Source: Phaeocystidibacter sp965659415
GTDB lineage: Bacteria > Bacteroidota > Bacteroidia > Flavobacteriales > Schleiferiaceae
DNA: 64,000 bases
Reading direction: 5' to 3'
NCBI GenBank assembly: GCA_965659415.1
Contig: CBFHVA010000004.1
Span: 62,001-126,000, forward strand
Shown here: positions 7,399-16,560 of the stretch, in pieces
Layout: each line of letters opens with the position of its first letter
How positions within the stretch are numbered: the stretch's first letter is position 1
Notes under the pieces: model-generated
Told to the model about the DNA's origin: nothing
What the model saw: the letters and a program-made list of their open reading frames with translations, nothing else
Database searches by the model: none
Made by a program: the position numbers and the translations under genes

Positions 7399-9552
7399 TT
7401 AGAAGATGCCGAGGAACTTCTTTTTTGGATATACCAAGGTCATTTCGTCTACGAGGTGACCTGCACCTGCGTATTTGTCAACGATGAAGAGCACGTAACG
7501 AATGTCCACAGAGATCGTACGCTGTAGGTCTTCTTCGAAGAAAATATCTCCGCTCATTGCTTCCCAGTTACCGTCAAATGCGCAGCCAATCAATTCGCCG
7601 TCGCCATTGATTACTGGAGAACCAGAGTTGCCACCGGTTATGTCGTTGTTGCTAATGAATCCTACTGGAAGTTCACCCGCAGCATTGGCATACTGACCGT
7701 AATCTTTGGCTTCGTAGAGCTCAACCAAACGATCTGGCACCATGAATTCACGGTCGCTGTTGTCCATTTTTTCCATCACCCCTTCGATAGTGGTGTAGAA
7801 GTCATAGTACACTCCATCTCTAGGCTCGTAAGCAAGCACGTTACCATAAGTTACACGCATGGTTGAGTTAGCATCTGGAGCATACATACGATCTGGATTC
7901 ATTTCACGAATACCGGCCGTCCATAGGCGGTAACCTTTTTGAAGATCGGCTTCGGCAGCAGCAGAAGCTCTAGCCGCAGAGATGTATACAGCAAGCAAGT
8001 CGTTGCTAACGATCATCATCGGATCGTTCGACAGAAGGCTGTCAACCGGGTTGTTCGCCCAAGCTGTCAATGCTTCTTCGTTAGCAAACATGGAGTTGTC
8101 GAATACGTAATCAGCATAAGCAGTAAAGTCATCACCGAAAGCAGTATCCACCGTTGTAAAGAAATCTGGATGCTGGGCTTCGTCGATGTTTTCGTTGAAC
8201 AGCTCGAAGAGAGCCGCCATCAATTTTCTATCTGTTGGCAAGTACGTTTCTGCAAAATGCTCCGCGATAGTGCCCGAAAGCGCTTCAGCATCAGCTCCTC
8301 CACCCACTGCGCGGTTGAATTGGTAAGCAAACAAAGCGCTAGAAACACCGGTCAATCCAGCTTCCAAGGCGTATACGTCAACTTTCACATAGTCCGCTGT
8401 TGCAGCGTAACCTCTTTCAAGGAGTTCAAGCGTTTCGCCGTATTTCTCTTTGCGCGCTGGATCCGCATTTACCCATTCAGCAAAGGCAGCTTCTTGAGCT
8501 TTTTTCTTGTCGTAAACGCCGTTATTTTTCAACTGCTCCGTTTGACCCAAGAAGTACTTCCAATAGTTCGCAACGGATGCGTAAGAAGAAGCCATCATCA
8601 AGTCAACCGCTTCATCAGCATCCATGGCTTCACGCATGATACCCAAACGAAGGTCACGTACTTCAACAATTGCTGGGTGGTGCAATTCAATTGCTTGCTC
8701 TACTCCAAATGAAGAAAGGTAGCGATCAGTAGATCCTGGGTAACCAAAGATCATCGCATAGTCGCCTTCGTTGCGCTCTTTCATAGAAATAGGCAAGTGG
8801 TGCTTAGCTTCCAATGGAACATTGTCTGGGCTGTACTCAGCCGGCTTGCCATCAGGACCTTGATACACGCGGAACATGGAAAAGTCGCCCGTGTGACGTG
8901 GCCACATCCAGTTATCTGTATCGCCACCGTACTTACCTACGCTGCTTGGTGGTGCACCTACGAGGCGAACATCGTTGTAAATTTCATAAATGAATAGGTA
9001 GAACTCATTCCCGTGGTAGAAGCTCTCCACCTCTGCTGTGTAGAACTCACTCTCTGAGGCAGCTTGTTCGGCCAGTTGGCCACTAATTTCGCGGATAGCA
9101 GCGGCGCGCTCGCTTTCACTCATACCGTCGTTGAGCTTCTCCATTACCTGAGCTGTAACGTCGTCCATGCGAACGAGGAAACGAACAAATAGCCCATCAT
9201 TAGCCAATTCTTGGCTGCGGTCCATAGCCCAAAAGCCATCGCGCAAGTAATTCGCTTCAACGGTTGAATGGCTGCGGATGTAGTCGTAACCACAGTGGTG
9301 GTTGGTCAACAACAGACCTTGAGAAGAGATGATCTCTCCAGTACAGAAACCGTTGCCCATCGATACAATAGCATCTTTTAGGCTAGAGCCGTTGATGTTA
9401 TATAGATCTTCTTGGGATAGCTTTAGTCCATGCTCTTGCATGTCTTCGTAAGTACGACCAAGCATCATTGGAAGCCACATGCCCTCACCCGCAAACGAGG
9501 TGATGGTGATCATAACGGCCCCAAAGGATAGGATGAATTTCTTCAGATTCAT
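7399..9552 (-). CDS. S46 family dipeptidyl-peptidase (DPP7-like)
   Basis: A secreted or periplasmic serine exopeptidase that removes dipeptides from the N-terminus of oligopeptides, feeding peptide metabolism. It has a signal peptide (residues 1-21), the His block LLTNHHCGYDY (His near 85-86), the Asp block GGDTDNWMWPRHTGDF and the Ser block GGNSGSPVING (Ser near 643). The length of 717 aa is normal for S46. The residue that separates DPP7 from DPP11 is Gly here (FDGNWEAMSGD, near 661), which favours DPP7 (hydrophobic P1) over the Asp/Glu-specific DPP11, where it is Arg. A TATATTTG element at 9588-9595 lies 35 nt upstream. Confidence 0.95.
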   Translation of the reverse strand: MNLKKFILSFGAVMITITSFAGEGMWLPMMLGRTYEDMQEHGLKLSQEDLYNINGSSLKDAIVSMGNGFCTGEIISSQGLLLTNHHCGYDYIRSHSTVEANYLRDGFWAMDRSQELANDGLFVRFLVRMDDVTAQVMEKLNDGMSESERAAAIREISGQLAEQAASESEFYTAEVESFYHGNEFYLFIYEIYNDVRLVGAPPSSVGKYGGDTDNWMWPRHTGDFSMFRVYQGPDGKPAEYSPDNVPLEAKHHLPISMKERNEGDYAMIFGYPGSTDRYLSSFGVEQAIELHHPAIVEVRDLRLGIMREAMDADEAVDLMMASSYASVANYWKYFLGQTEQLKNNGVYDKKKAQEAAFAEWVNADPARKEKYGETLELLERGYAATADYVKVDVYALEAGLTGVSSALFAYQFNRAVGGGADAEALSGTIAEHFAETYLPTDRKLMAALFELFNENIDEAQHPDFFTTVDTAFGDDFTAYADYVFDNSMFANEEALTAWANNPVDSLLSNDPMMIVSNDLLAVYISAARASAAAEADLQKGYRLWTAGIREMNPDRMYAPDANSTMRVTYGNVLAYEPRDGVYYDFYTTIEGVMEKMDNSDREFMVPDRLVELYEAKDYGQYANAAGELPVGFISNNDITGGNSGSPVINGDGELIGCAFDGNWEAMSGDIFFEEDLQRTISVDIRYVLFIVDKYAGAGHLVDEMTLVYPKKKFLGIF

Positions 9553-9587
9553 AAACAGGGGTTTTCCTTAATTTTTCTCGTGCAGCG

Positions 9588-9595
9588 CAAATATA
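9588..9595 (-). promoter_or_regulatory. -7 element for the S46 peptidase gene
   Basis: TATATTTG on the minus strand, an exact TAnnTTTG match, 35 nt before the ATG at 9552. Confidence 0.5.
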
Positions 9596-9650
9596 GCGAA
9601 CAGAAGGTAAGGAGATTAGGTGAATGTTGCTGAATTCAGCTATTAACGCC

Positions 9651-10457
9651 TTATTGAGCTGTTTTTTCTCTCGGATTTGGAGATAGAGTACCATAGATCG
9701 CATTCCAAAGCATCAATCTGGCTTCTAAGGCCTCCACGCATGCATCCTCAGCTTCGATCCACTTTTGCTCGTCGCTACCACACAATTCATCGATCATCTT
9801 CAAGGCCATCGGACCGTGTTCGTCGCCGTCCAATTCAATATGACGATCCAGGTAATACACAAATGCGTCAAGCTGACCTGGGAATTTTTGATGTAGCTCC
9901 TTCACGATCTCGGTGAACATGTCGGGTATCAAGTCCTCACGACCAAACGTGAATGCAGCGGCCATCTCGTGCAGCCTACCCCGCTTGATGATCGCATAGT
10001 TGGCCTTCAGATACTTTAAGGTCGATTCATCGATCTCCGCCAAATTGAATCGGAGGATATCTTTCAAACGGAAACCGCGATGGATGGTTTTGATGAAGTG
10101 AAGGACCGGTCGGGTATTCGCTCCCGCTTGGCGCATAGCATCTAAGTAAAGCTCATAATGACTAGCCGGATTTCCATAAGGATCCTCATCACTCTCCTCA
10201 GCCAAAACGATCTCATTGATCAACCTTCGTGCTAGCTTGCTGTCGGTCGGTACCCAAGCCTCTTCAACCGAAGTCAGTTTGCGTTGAAGCCCCTTCAATA
10301 AACTCATGAAGTCCCAAACCGCGAAGATGTGGAATTCCATGAACGAGCGAAGATCCTCCAGGTCATTCAAGGAATCATACAAAGGGTGCTCAATGATCTG
10401 CTTGCGCAGAGGTTCAATGCGCCTCTCAATAGCGATGAGGTGTGAGTCTTTGATCAT
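9651..10457 (-). CDS. DUF3050 family protein
   Basis: A 268-aa soluble protein of the DUF3050 family, predicted to adopt a heme-oxygenase-like helical fold. Recognisable segments are HPLYDSLNDLEDLRSFMEFHIFAVWDFM near the N-terminus and YYLDRHIELDGDEHGPMA in the second half; the conserved His and Glu residues could bind metal. Its reaction is not known. It lies 46 bp downstream of DUF2480, at the tail of the SUF gene string on the same strand, but a weak TGTATTTG in the gap could give it its own promoter. Confidence 0.8.
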   Translation of the reverse strand: MIKDSHLIAIERRIEPLRKQIIEHPLYDSLNDLEDLRSFMEFHIFAVWDFMSLLKGLQRKLTSVEEAWVPTDSKLARRLINEIVLAEESDEDPYGNPASHYELYLDAMRQAGANTRPVLHFIKTIHRGFRLKDILRFNLAEIDESTLKYLKANYAIIKRGRLHEMAAAFTFGREDLIPDMFTEIVKELHQKFPGQLDAFVYYLDRHIELDGDEHGPMALKMIDELCGSDEQKWIEAEDACVEALEARLMLWNAIYGTLSPNPREKTAQ

Positions 10458-10503
10458 GATCTGCTATATACGATGCAAATACACCGCGTGGTTCGAGTAT
10501 CGG

Positions 10504-11016
10504 TTAATCTCTAGGCTTTCTATAGATAGGAACGGTGGAACATGCCTCTCCATACATCAAACTCTTCACTACTGGAGTTAGTTTTTCGGTGAGTCTGATA
10601 TACGCTTGCATGGGGACAGGAAGGTTGCTACAACCCTTCACAATTACACGTTCTCCGTGGTATTGGGTCTCATCCAACTCACTGATCAAATGGTCGAATA
10701 GAATGGCTTCTAAGTTTTCTTGATCGCCGAAGACGGTCCGCACCGCGTGACCGTTCAGATATCGTGCTACCAATACCCACGCCCATTGAGGGATGATGGC
10801 ATCAGCGGAACATTGAACGGCAACATAGGCTTCGTTGTACTGCGACCAATCGTGGTTCTTAACATGCTCGCGGAAGTCCTTTTCCTTCAGGATCATTCCT
10901 TCATAAAGCCATGGCGCAATGTCGAGCTGCAGGCGTTTACCCCTTGGGTACATCTGCTCGAGGTCTATGGTGATCAGACCGCTTTGCTCAACCTTATTTA
11001 TGATCTCGTCAGCCAT
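10504..11016 (-). CDS. DUF2480 family protein, SUF-linked
   Basis: A 170-aa protein of the DUF2480 family, found mainly in Bacteroidota and typically encoded beside sufS/sufE/sufT. The conserved features are DIAPWLYEGMILKEKDFREH, CSADAIIPQWAWVLVA and the late VIVKGCSNLPVPMQAYI segment with an invariant-looking Cys. It starts 2 bp after the sufT stop. The genomic link suggests an accessory role in Fe-S assembly, but no activity is known. Confidence 0.85.
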   Translation of the reverse strand: MADEIINKVEQSGLITIDLEQMYPRGKRLQLDIAPWLYEGMILKEKDFREHVKNHDWSQYNEAYVAVQCSADAIIPQWAWVLVARYLNGHAVRTVFGDQENLEAILFDHLISELDETQYHGERVIVKGCSNLPVPMQAYIRLTEKLTPVVKSLMYGEACSTVPIYRKPRD

Positions 11017-11018
11017 AT

Positions 11019-11357
11019 TTAGAACATTCCAAGTTCCAGTCTAGCTTCTTCACTCATCATATCTTTCGTCCATGGTGGATCGAAAGTGATCTCAACCTCT
11101 GCCGTGGTCACGATATCGATGGTCTTTACTTTCTCCTCGACCTCTACAGGCAAGGATTCTGCAACAGGACAATTTGGAGAAGTCAAGGTCATGAGCACAT
11201 GCACATCCCCTTGGTCGCTTACATTCACATCGTAAACGAGACCTAATTCATAGATATCTACAGGGATCTCAGGGTCGTAAATAGTGCGTAGCACATCCAC
11301 TACATCCTCACCCAATTTCTGCATTTGTTCTTCATTCAGTGCCATAGTGGTACTCAT
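11019..11357 (-). CDS. sufT: SufT-like MIP18/DUF59 Fe-S assembly factor
   Basis: A MIP18 (DUF59) family protein that helps Fe-S cluster maturation or delivery. The core DVLRTIYDPEIPVDIYELGLVYDV and the Cys-containing LTSPNCPVAESLP block are canonical; FDPPWTKDMMSEEAR closes the domain. At 112 aa it is the minimal form without extensions. Its ATG overlaps the sufE stop by 4 bp (ATGA on the minus strand), indicating translational coupling. It also resembles PaaD, but the suf context decides. Confidence 0.9.
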   Translation of the reverse strand: MSTTMALNEEQMQKLGEDVVDVLRTIYDPEIPVDIYELGLVYDVNVSDQGDVHVLMTLTSPNCPVAESLPVEVEEKVKTIDIVTTAEVEITFDPPWTKDMMSEEARLELGMF

Positions 11358-11782
11358 GCTGTTTTAGATTGATATGCGAGGGCGTAGAATTTCATTTGCT
11401 TGATCATGGAAACAAGTCCATTGGCGCGTGTAGGAGAGAGGTGTTCTTTTAGGCCGATTTCGTCTACAAAGGACAAATCTGCATTCACAATATCCTCCGG
11501 TTTTTGCTCGCTTAGTGCGCGTATCATCAAGGCAATAATCCCCTTGGTGATGATGGCATCACTATCGGCCGAATAGATTACATGTCCATCGCGTAACTCA
11601 GCGTGAAGCCAAACACGACTCTGACAACCTTTAATGATGTTGTCTTCTGTTTTATGTTCTTCGTCGATTAGTGGAAGTTCTTTGCCCAAAGAAATGAGAT
11701 GGTCGTATTTGTCCATCCAGTCTTCGAACAAATCGAATTCGTCCACGATATCTTCTGTACGTTCCTTGATGCTTTCGCTCAT
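11354..11782 (-). CDS. sufE: SufE sulfur-acceptor protein
   Basis: Takes persulfide sulfur from SufS and passes it to SufB. The catalytic Cys is at residue 53 in IIKGCQSRVWL, the usual loop. The family's start (FDLFEDWMDKYDHLISLGKELP) and the GIIALMIRALSEQKPEDI segment are clear. The length of 142 aa is normal. It lies 22 bp after sufS and overlaps sufT by 4 bp. Confidence 0.95.
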   Translation of the reverse strand: MSESIKERTEDIVDEFDLFEDWMDKYDHLISLGKELPLIDEEHKTEDNIIKGCQSRVWLHAELRDGHVIYSADSDAIITKGIIALMIRALSEQKPEDIVNADLSFVDEIGLKEHLSPTRANGLVSMIKQMKFYALAYQSKTA

Positions 11783-11804
11783 GGTTTCGTTCTTATGTCA
11801 GCTT

Positions 11805-13040
11805 TTATCTGAGCATGGGTATAACGCGGTTCAATCCCGCAACCAGCTGATCAATTTCTTCTGTTGTGTTGTAACAACCCAATGATGCCCTTATGGTTCC
11901 CTGAACTCCTAAGCGATTCATGAGGGGTTGTGTACAATGGTGACCTGTGCGAACCGCTATTCCCAGCTGGTCGAGCAGGGTGCCTATGTCGTAGTGATGC
12001 AAACCCTCTACATTGAAACTAAAGGTGGCGCATTTTTCTGGAGCTGTACCGTGAATGGTGAGTCCTTCTATGCTGCTCAGTGCCTTTGTTCCATACTCGA
12101 GAAGAGATTGCTCATAGGCTGAAATGGTTTCCATACCTATGGAGTTGATCCAATCGACGGATGCTGCCCAAGCAATAACGCCTTCGATATGAGGTGTACC
12201 GGCCTCAAACTTGTGTGGGAGATCTGCATAGGTGGTTTCCTCGAAGGTAACCGAAGCAATCATCTCGCCTCCTCCTTGGTAAGGAGGTAATTTCCGCAAC
12301 CATTCTTCTTTGCCATACAATGCTCCGATCCCAGTTGGGCCGTACATTTTATGGGCTGAAAGAGCGTAGAAGTCTACGTCTAGTTCGCGCACATCAATTT
12401 TGAGATGGGGCATGCTCTGAGCCGCATCAACTAAAATAGCCGCGCCAACAGCATGCGCCTTTTGGGCCATTTCCTTCACTGGATTGATGGTGCCTAGTGC
12501 ATTGGAAATGTGGTTAACAGCAACCAACTTGGTTTTTTCTGAAAGCAGATTGTCGAAGGCCTCCATGTCGAGTACTCCACGATCATCCATCGGAATCACC
12601 TTCAAAATCGCCTTTTTACGCTGACAAACCATTTGCCATGGAACGATATTGCTGTGGTGCTCTAAGGTGGAAATGATAATCTCATCTCCTTCGTTGATGA
12701 GTTCACCAAAACTCCAGGCAACGGTATTGATGCTATCCGTAGTTCCTTTCGTGAAAATCACCTCATGTGCATGCTCAGCGTTGAGATGTGCTCTGAGTTT
12801 TTCGCGGGTGGCCTCAAAGGCATCGGTAGCGCGTTGACTCAAGTGATGGACACCGCGATGCACATTGCTATTGATGGTTTCGTAATACGAGGTAATTGCA
12901 TCGGTCATGGCCGTTGGCTTGTGTGTAGTGGCACCGTTGTCCATGTACACCAAAGGACGGCCATTAACTTCGCGAGACAGAACCGGAAACTGATTTCGGA
13001 TCTCGCTTACGTCGTATTTCAAAGTGGAGGTTGTACTCAT
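11805..13040 (-). CDS. sufS: Cysteine desulfurase SufS
   Basis: A PLP enzyme that takes sulfur from cysteine for Fe-S assembly. The PLP lysine lies in FYALSAHKMYGPTG, and the active-site Cys near residue 369 in RTGHHCTQPLM, the short type II (SufS) loop. DNGATTHKP and THKPTAM-type N-terminal motifs and HHSNIVPWQ are canonical. The length of 411 aa is standard. It heads the second SUF block (sufS-sufE-sufT-DUF2480) and is separated from sufA-B-C-D by four other genes, so this block needs its own promoter in the 13041-13170 divergent gap. Confidence 0.96.
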   Translation of the reverse strand: MSTTSTLKYDVSEIRNQFPVLSREVNGRPLVYMDNGATTHKPTAMTDAITSYYETINSNVHRGVHHLSQRATDAFEATREKLRAHLNAEHAHEVIFTKGTTDSINTVAWSFGELINEGDEIIISTLEHHSNIVPWQMVCQRKKAILKVIPMDDRGVLDMEAFDNLLSEKTKLVAVNHISNALGTINPVKEMAQKAHAVGAAILVDAAQSMPHLKIDVRELDVDFYALSAHKMYGPTGIGALYGKEEWLRKLPPYQGGGEMIASVTFEETTYADLPHKFEAGTPHIEGVIAWAASVDWINSIGMETISAYEQSLLEYGTKALSSIEGLTIHGTAPEKCATFSFNVEGLHHYDIGTLLDQLGIAVRTGHHCTQPLMNRLGVQGTIRASLGCYNTTEEIDQLVAGLNRVIPMLR

Positions 13041-13170
13041 TGCAGTGCAAAGGTCGTAAATGATTCTTATAAACTAGAACAGGTCTAAATAAGAATGGTT
13101 CGTTCATTCAATTACATTCGGATATTGCGTCAATCCTACTACCTTTAACAGCTAATCTTATCCTTTCTGC

Positions 13171-13647
13171 ATGAGTCATGAGCATTTCATTCGAAAGTGC
13201 ATTGAGCTATCACAGAACAGTCTAAACAGTGGTGATGCACCCTTTGGTTCTCTAGTAGTGCTTGATGGGGAAATCATCGCCGAGTCGACCAACTTTGCGT
13301 TTAGTAAAGTGAGTGACCATGCGGAGATAGTCTCCTTGCATTTGGCTCATGAGAAATTGGGTACTTCGAATTTGGAAGGAGCCATTCTTTATTCCAATTG
13401 TGAGCCTTGTCCTATGTGTTCGTTTATGGCTCGCGAGTATAAGGTTGCCGAAGTGGTTTATGCTTTGCCTTCGCCATATATGGGTGGACATAGTAAGTGG
13501 AACATCATGGAGGATGATGAATTGGAACGTTTCCCACCATTTTTTGGAAAGCCTCCAAAGGTGACTGGCGGTATTCTGGAAGCTGAGGCCAAAGCCGTTT
13601 TTAACCAAACGGGGTTGTGGATGTTTGGATCCAATTCGAGAAAGTAA
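13171..13647 (+). CDS. Nucleoside/base deaminase (CDA superfamily)
   Basis: A zinc-dependent deaminase of the guanine deaminase / TadA-like group, 158 aa. The zinc-site motifs are HAEIVSLHLA (His plus catalytic Glu) and CEPCPMC (PCxxC). The N-terminal APFGSLVV is the typical substrate-loop segment. Guanine, cytosine or another base could be the substrate; TadA is less likely because the C-terminal helix differs. It is divergent from sufS and lies inside the split in the SUF cluster. A TACCTTTA sequence at about 13139-13146 could be its promoter. Confidence 0.85.
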   Translation: MSHEHFIRKCIELSQNSLNSGDAPFGSLVVLDGEIIAESTNFAFSKVSDHAEIVSLHLAHEKLGTSNLEGAILYSNCEPCPMCSFMAREYKVAEVVYALPSPYMGGHSKWNIMEDDELERFPPFFGKPPKVTGGILEAEAKAVFNQTGLWMFGSNSRK

Positions 13648-13687
13648 ATCCACAGAAATTGTAAATTATTCGCGTTAATCAGCCTCT

Positions 13688-14206
13688 ATGGATAAGATAG
13701 AATACTTGATGGTTTTTGACGGGGTGATATTCGGTATGGCCATCGTTGATTTGGTGAGTCACACGAAGAACATCATTAAGAAATCCTATTGGGAATATGT
13801 GCTATGGGCCATCACGCTATTTGATATGGGAGCGTTGAATTGGTATTCGACTTATAGTCGACTTGACATAATCACGCAGGGTTACGAGTGGTACTTACTC
13901 CTCATTCTTCCGATGATTCTGTACTATGTTACTGTTCGCTACTTTACGCCAGATGAGGGGATGTCGTACAAAGATTACTTCCTTGCCAATTCCCGACAAT
14001 TCATGGCGTTGGTGTTCTTGTACTCCACCAGCATCATTGTGGTAGATTGGATCTCTGGAAGAGATTTAGGCTTTCTTTGGGAGCGAACGATGATGCTTGG
14101 CGTAATTGCTCTTGCCTGGATCGTGAATAAGCCTTGGGCGCGAACGCTTTATGTAGTCCTTCGATTTGCCATTATTATCGCTATACTGTCCAGTGCGGAT
14201 ATGTAA
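13688..14206 (+). CDS. Unknown membrane protein, about five helices
   Basis: No family recognised. The 172-aa product has about five hydrophobic segments (around residues 5-22, 37-52, 68-85, 110-124 and 133-168) and few charged residues outside the loops, so it is an integral membrane protein. It follows the deaminase gene by 40 bp on the same strand and ends directly against the convergent gene at 14207 with no spacing. Its position inside the split SUF cluster is probably incidental. Confidence 0.7.
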   Translation: MDKIEYLMVFDGVIFGMAIVDLVSHTKNIIKKSYWEYVLWAITLFDMGALNWYSTYSRLDIITQGYEWYLLLILPMILYYVTVRYFTPDEGMSYKDYFLANSRQFMALVFLYSTSIIVVDWISGRDLGFLWERTMMLGVIALAWIVNKPWARTLYVVLRFAIIIAILSSADM

Positions 14207-14701
14207 TTAGCGAATGGGCTCTGGATGCCCCAAAGTGTGGGTGTACAGATGGTGTAGCTCAAACGTTTGTTCTGCTCCCATTTTTTGCCCAAACTGGGCC
14301 ACCACGTATAAAATGACGGCAACCAAACCACATGCAGCCGTGCCTAAAAAAGCCCAAGAAGTCTCTTGAACCATGTACTGTGAAACACCGATGATGGCTA
14401 AGAAAGTACCAATCACTCCCATAGCCGAATAACCGTAAAAGAAAATTGCCCAAACGTTCGGATGTGGTCCGTAGAGACCTCTGATGAGTGTTCCTTCCTC
14501 GTTCTCTTCGAAGGATAATTGCAGCTGTGGCGACCAGTAATGCCGAACATCTTCATTGTATTCCACAATCAGATACTGCTTGGCTTTTACGATGTGGATG
14601 TCGTTTGCTTTTTCCAATCCGGCCAGGAGTTTTTCCCGAACCGGTAGCTCAGCTTCTTCAAGCTGATGCCTGAATCTCGGACGAATGCGAACGCTGGTCA
14701 T
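14207..14701 (-). CDS. Unknown protein with soluble N-half and three membrane helices
   Basis: No family recognised. Residues 1-80 look soluble (two-stranded segments such as IHIVKAKQYLIVEYNEDVRHYWSPQLQLSF). Then come about three hydrophobic helices up to residue 145 (VWAIFFYGYSAMGVIG, WAFLGTAACGLVAVILYVVAQF). The tail FELHHLYTHTLG is His-rich. Its ATG overlaps the stop of the upstream lipoprotein gene by 4 bp (ATGA), so the two are translationally coupled and may act together. Confidence 0.7.
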   Translation of the reverse strand: MTSVRIRPRFRHQLEEAELPVREKLLAGLEKANDIHIVKAKQYLIVEYNEDVRHYWSPQLQLSFEENEEGTLIRGLYGPHPNVWAIFFYGYSAMGVIGTFLAIIGVSQYMVQETSWAFLGTAACGLVAVILYVVAQFGQKMGAEQTFELHHLYTHTLGHPEPIR

Positions 14702-15186
14702 GGTTGTAAATTTAGCGTGCTATCGATTTGCTCGACCACATCGGATACAATGGCGTTGGGGATGGGAATGCTCAGGTTGTAGTGAACGATCTTCCATCCA
14801 TCATCTCCTTTCTTCAATACACCACTTCCGCGGGCAGGACCCAAGTTCGGTGTTTCGAGCTCTTCATCGAACCAAGCAAAGATGCGGTCGTCGGAATAGT
14901 AAACCACTCTCTCAGTGGCCACAAAACTCCACGCTCTGCCTCTTTCAAAGTAGGGCTGTGCCCAAGGTCTAAATTCTGCAATGGTCCATCTTTCGGTTTC
15001 ATCCGTGCCCATGAAAATTGAGGAATCGCCTTCGAAATAGGAAAAGTAGCTTTCAAACTCAGCCTCCGCGGCTGCGCGATGCCATTCGTCTAAAACGACA
15101 TCAACCGTGGGGAGGGACATTTTGGGAGAAGGTGCATCGCATCCGAAGAGAAACACCACAAAAAAAACAGCCACGAATTGCTTCAT
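14698..15186 (-). CDS. NTF2-like (SnoaL/DUF4440-type) lipoprotein
   Basis: A 162-aa protein with a lipoprotein signal (VVFLFGCD, lipidated Cys at residue 16). An NTF2-like cone-fold domain follows: VDVVLDEWHRAAAEAEFESYFSYF, then SIFMGTDETERWTIAEFRPW and the closing DDGWKIVHYNLSIPIP. This matches SnoaL_3/DUF4440 proteins, small ligand-binding or catalytic domains without an assigned reaction. It lies 34 bp downstream of sufD on the same strand and so may be read through from the SUF transcript. Confidence 0.8.
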   Translation of the reverse strand: MKQFVAVFFVVFLFGCDAPSPKMSLPTVDVVLDEWHRAAAEAEFESYFSYFEGDSSIFMGTDETERWTIAEFRPWAQPYFERGRAWSFVATERVVYYSDDRIFAWFDEELETPNLGPARGSGVLKKGDDGWKIVHYNLSIPIPNAIVSDVVEQIDSTLNLQP

Positions 15187-15220
15187 GGCTGTAATTTAAT
15201 GAATTCCTTTTGGTGATGAC

Positions 15221-16543
15221 TCAGAGCTCGAAGTCAAGGTTAACCCCTAGCTTTTTTGCAATGAGCATGTTCACTTTTTTACGGAGTTCCTTCACTTTAA
15301 CTAGGCTTAGGGCATTTGATGCAAAAGCGTACATGAGGAGAGCTTTCGCCTCTTTTTCGCCAATACCGCGCGACTTCATGTAGAACAGGGCATCTTCATC
15401 GAGCTGGCCAATGGTACAACCATGCGAACATTGAACATCATCAGCATAAATTTCCAACTGAGGCTTGGTATCGCAAGTTGCGCGATCGCTCAATAGGATA
15501 TTGTCGTTTTGCTGAAATGCATTGGTTTTCTGCGCATCCTTGTGAACCACAATTTTCCCATTGAATACTCCCGTACTCTTATCGTCATAAATGCCCTTGT
15601 ACATTTCGTGACTTTCACAGTGCGGTACTAAATGATCGGCTAAGGTGTGGTGATCCACGTGTTGATTGTCTTCAATCAATGTAACGCCGTTCATATACGC
15701 AACGGCATTCGATTCCTTCAAACCAAAATGCAAGTTGTTGCGGGTTAGTTTGCCGCCTAAGCTAAAAGTGCTAAAACGAGCAACGCTATCTCTGTGCAAG
15801 TCAACCCATGTATTGTCGATTAAGGATGCGGAATGTCTATCGTTTTGCAGTTTGTAATAATCCAATTCTGCATTTGCACCAATGGATACTTCCGTTACTG
15901 AATTGCTCAATACTGGGGTATCGGTCAAGCTTTGGTGGCGCTCGATAATTTCCGCTTTGGCCCCTTGTTCGAGAATGATCAAATTGCGGGGTTGAACCAT
16001 CAATTCCGCATCATCAGCGGTATTGAAGAAGATGATTTGAATCGGCTTGTCAACTACCTTGTTCTTCGGAACACGGATGAAGGCTCCCTCGCGAGCAAAA
16101 GCCGTATTGAGTGAAACCATGGCCTGGTCGTCTTGCTTCGCGATCTTATTGAAGTATCCGTCGATGGCATCTTGGTACTTAGAAAGAGCGTTGCCGAAAG
16201 TGCACACATCATAGCCATGATGTGTCGTTTCGCTCAGCCAGCTGCTGTATACTCCGTTGATGAAAACGATTTTGTAGCTATCAATTTCATTCAGGAAGAA
16301 GTGTTTCACATCTTTAAACTCAATGTGATCTTCCGTTTTTGGAAACAACTTATAGTCCGCCTTCAAGATGGGTTTCAAGTTGGTATACTTCCATTCTTCG
16401 TGACGCTTAGTTGGAAACCCAAGCTTTTCGAAATTTTGGAAAGCGGCTCTGCGTTGCTGATGCACTGGCGTTTCAGCCTCCCCGTTGAGTTCGTTCTCGA
16501 ATACGATGTAACTCGATTCGAGTTTGTCTTTTAGTTCCTCCAC
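15221..16543 (-). CDS. sufD: Fe-S cluster assembly protein SufD
   Basis: A beta-helical partner of SufB and SufC in the SufBC2D scaffold, 440 aa. The C-terminal block CSHGCTIGQLDEDALFYMKSRGI is the hallmark shared with SufB, and the N-terminus has GFPTKRHEEWKYTNLKPIL. The His in CSHGC matches the SufD residue needed for cluster assembly. It is encoded 17 bp after sufC in the sufA-B-C-D run. Confidence 0.95.
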   Translation of the reverse strand: MEELKDKLESSYIVFENELNGEAETPVHQQRRAAFQNFEKLGFPTKRHEEWKYTNLKPILKADYKLFPKTEDHIEFKDVKHFFLNEIDSYKIVFINGVYSSWLSETTHHGYDVCTFGNALSKYQDAIDGYFNKIAKQDDQAMVSLNTAFAREGAFIRVPKNKVVDKPIQIIFFNTADDAELMVQPRNLIILEQGAKAEIIERHQSLTDTPVLSNSVTEVSIGANAELDYYKLQNDRHSASLIDNTWVDLHRDSVARFSTFSLGGKLTRNNLHFGLKESNAVAYMNGVTLIEDNQHVDHHTLADHLVPHCESHEMYKGIYDDKSTGVFNGKIVVHKDAQKTNAFQQNDNILLSDRATCDTKPQLEIYADDVQCSHGCTIGQLDEDALFYMKSRGIGEKEAKALLMYAFASNALSLVKVKELRKKVNMLIAKKLGVNLDFEL

Positions 16544-16560
16544 AGTTTTGAATTCAGCAA

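Noticed and set aside
7939..8712. 257-codon plus-strand open frame
   Set aside because: It is fully antisense to the S46 peptidase gene, whose catalytic motifs are clear. The translation is Ser/Cys/Arg-rich without domain features.
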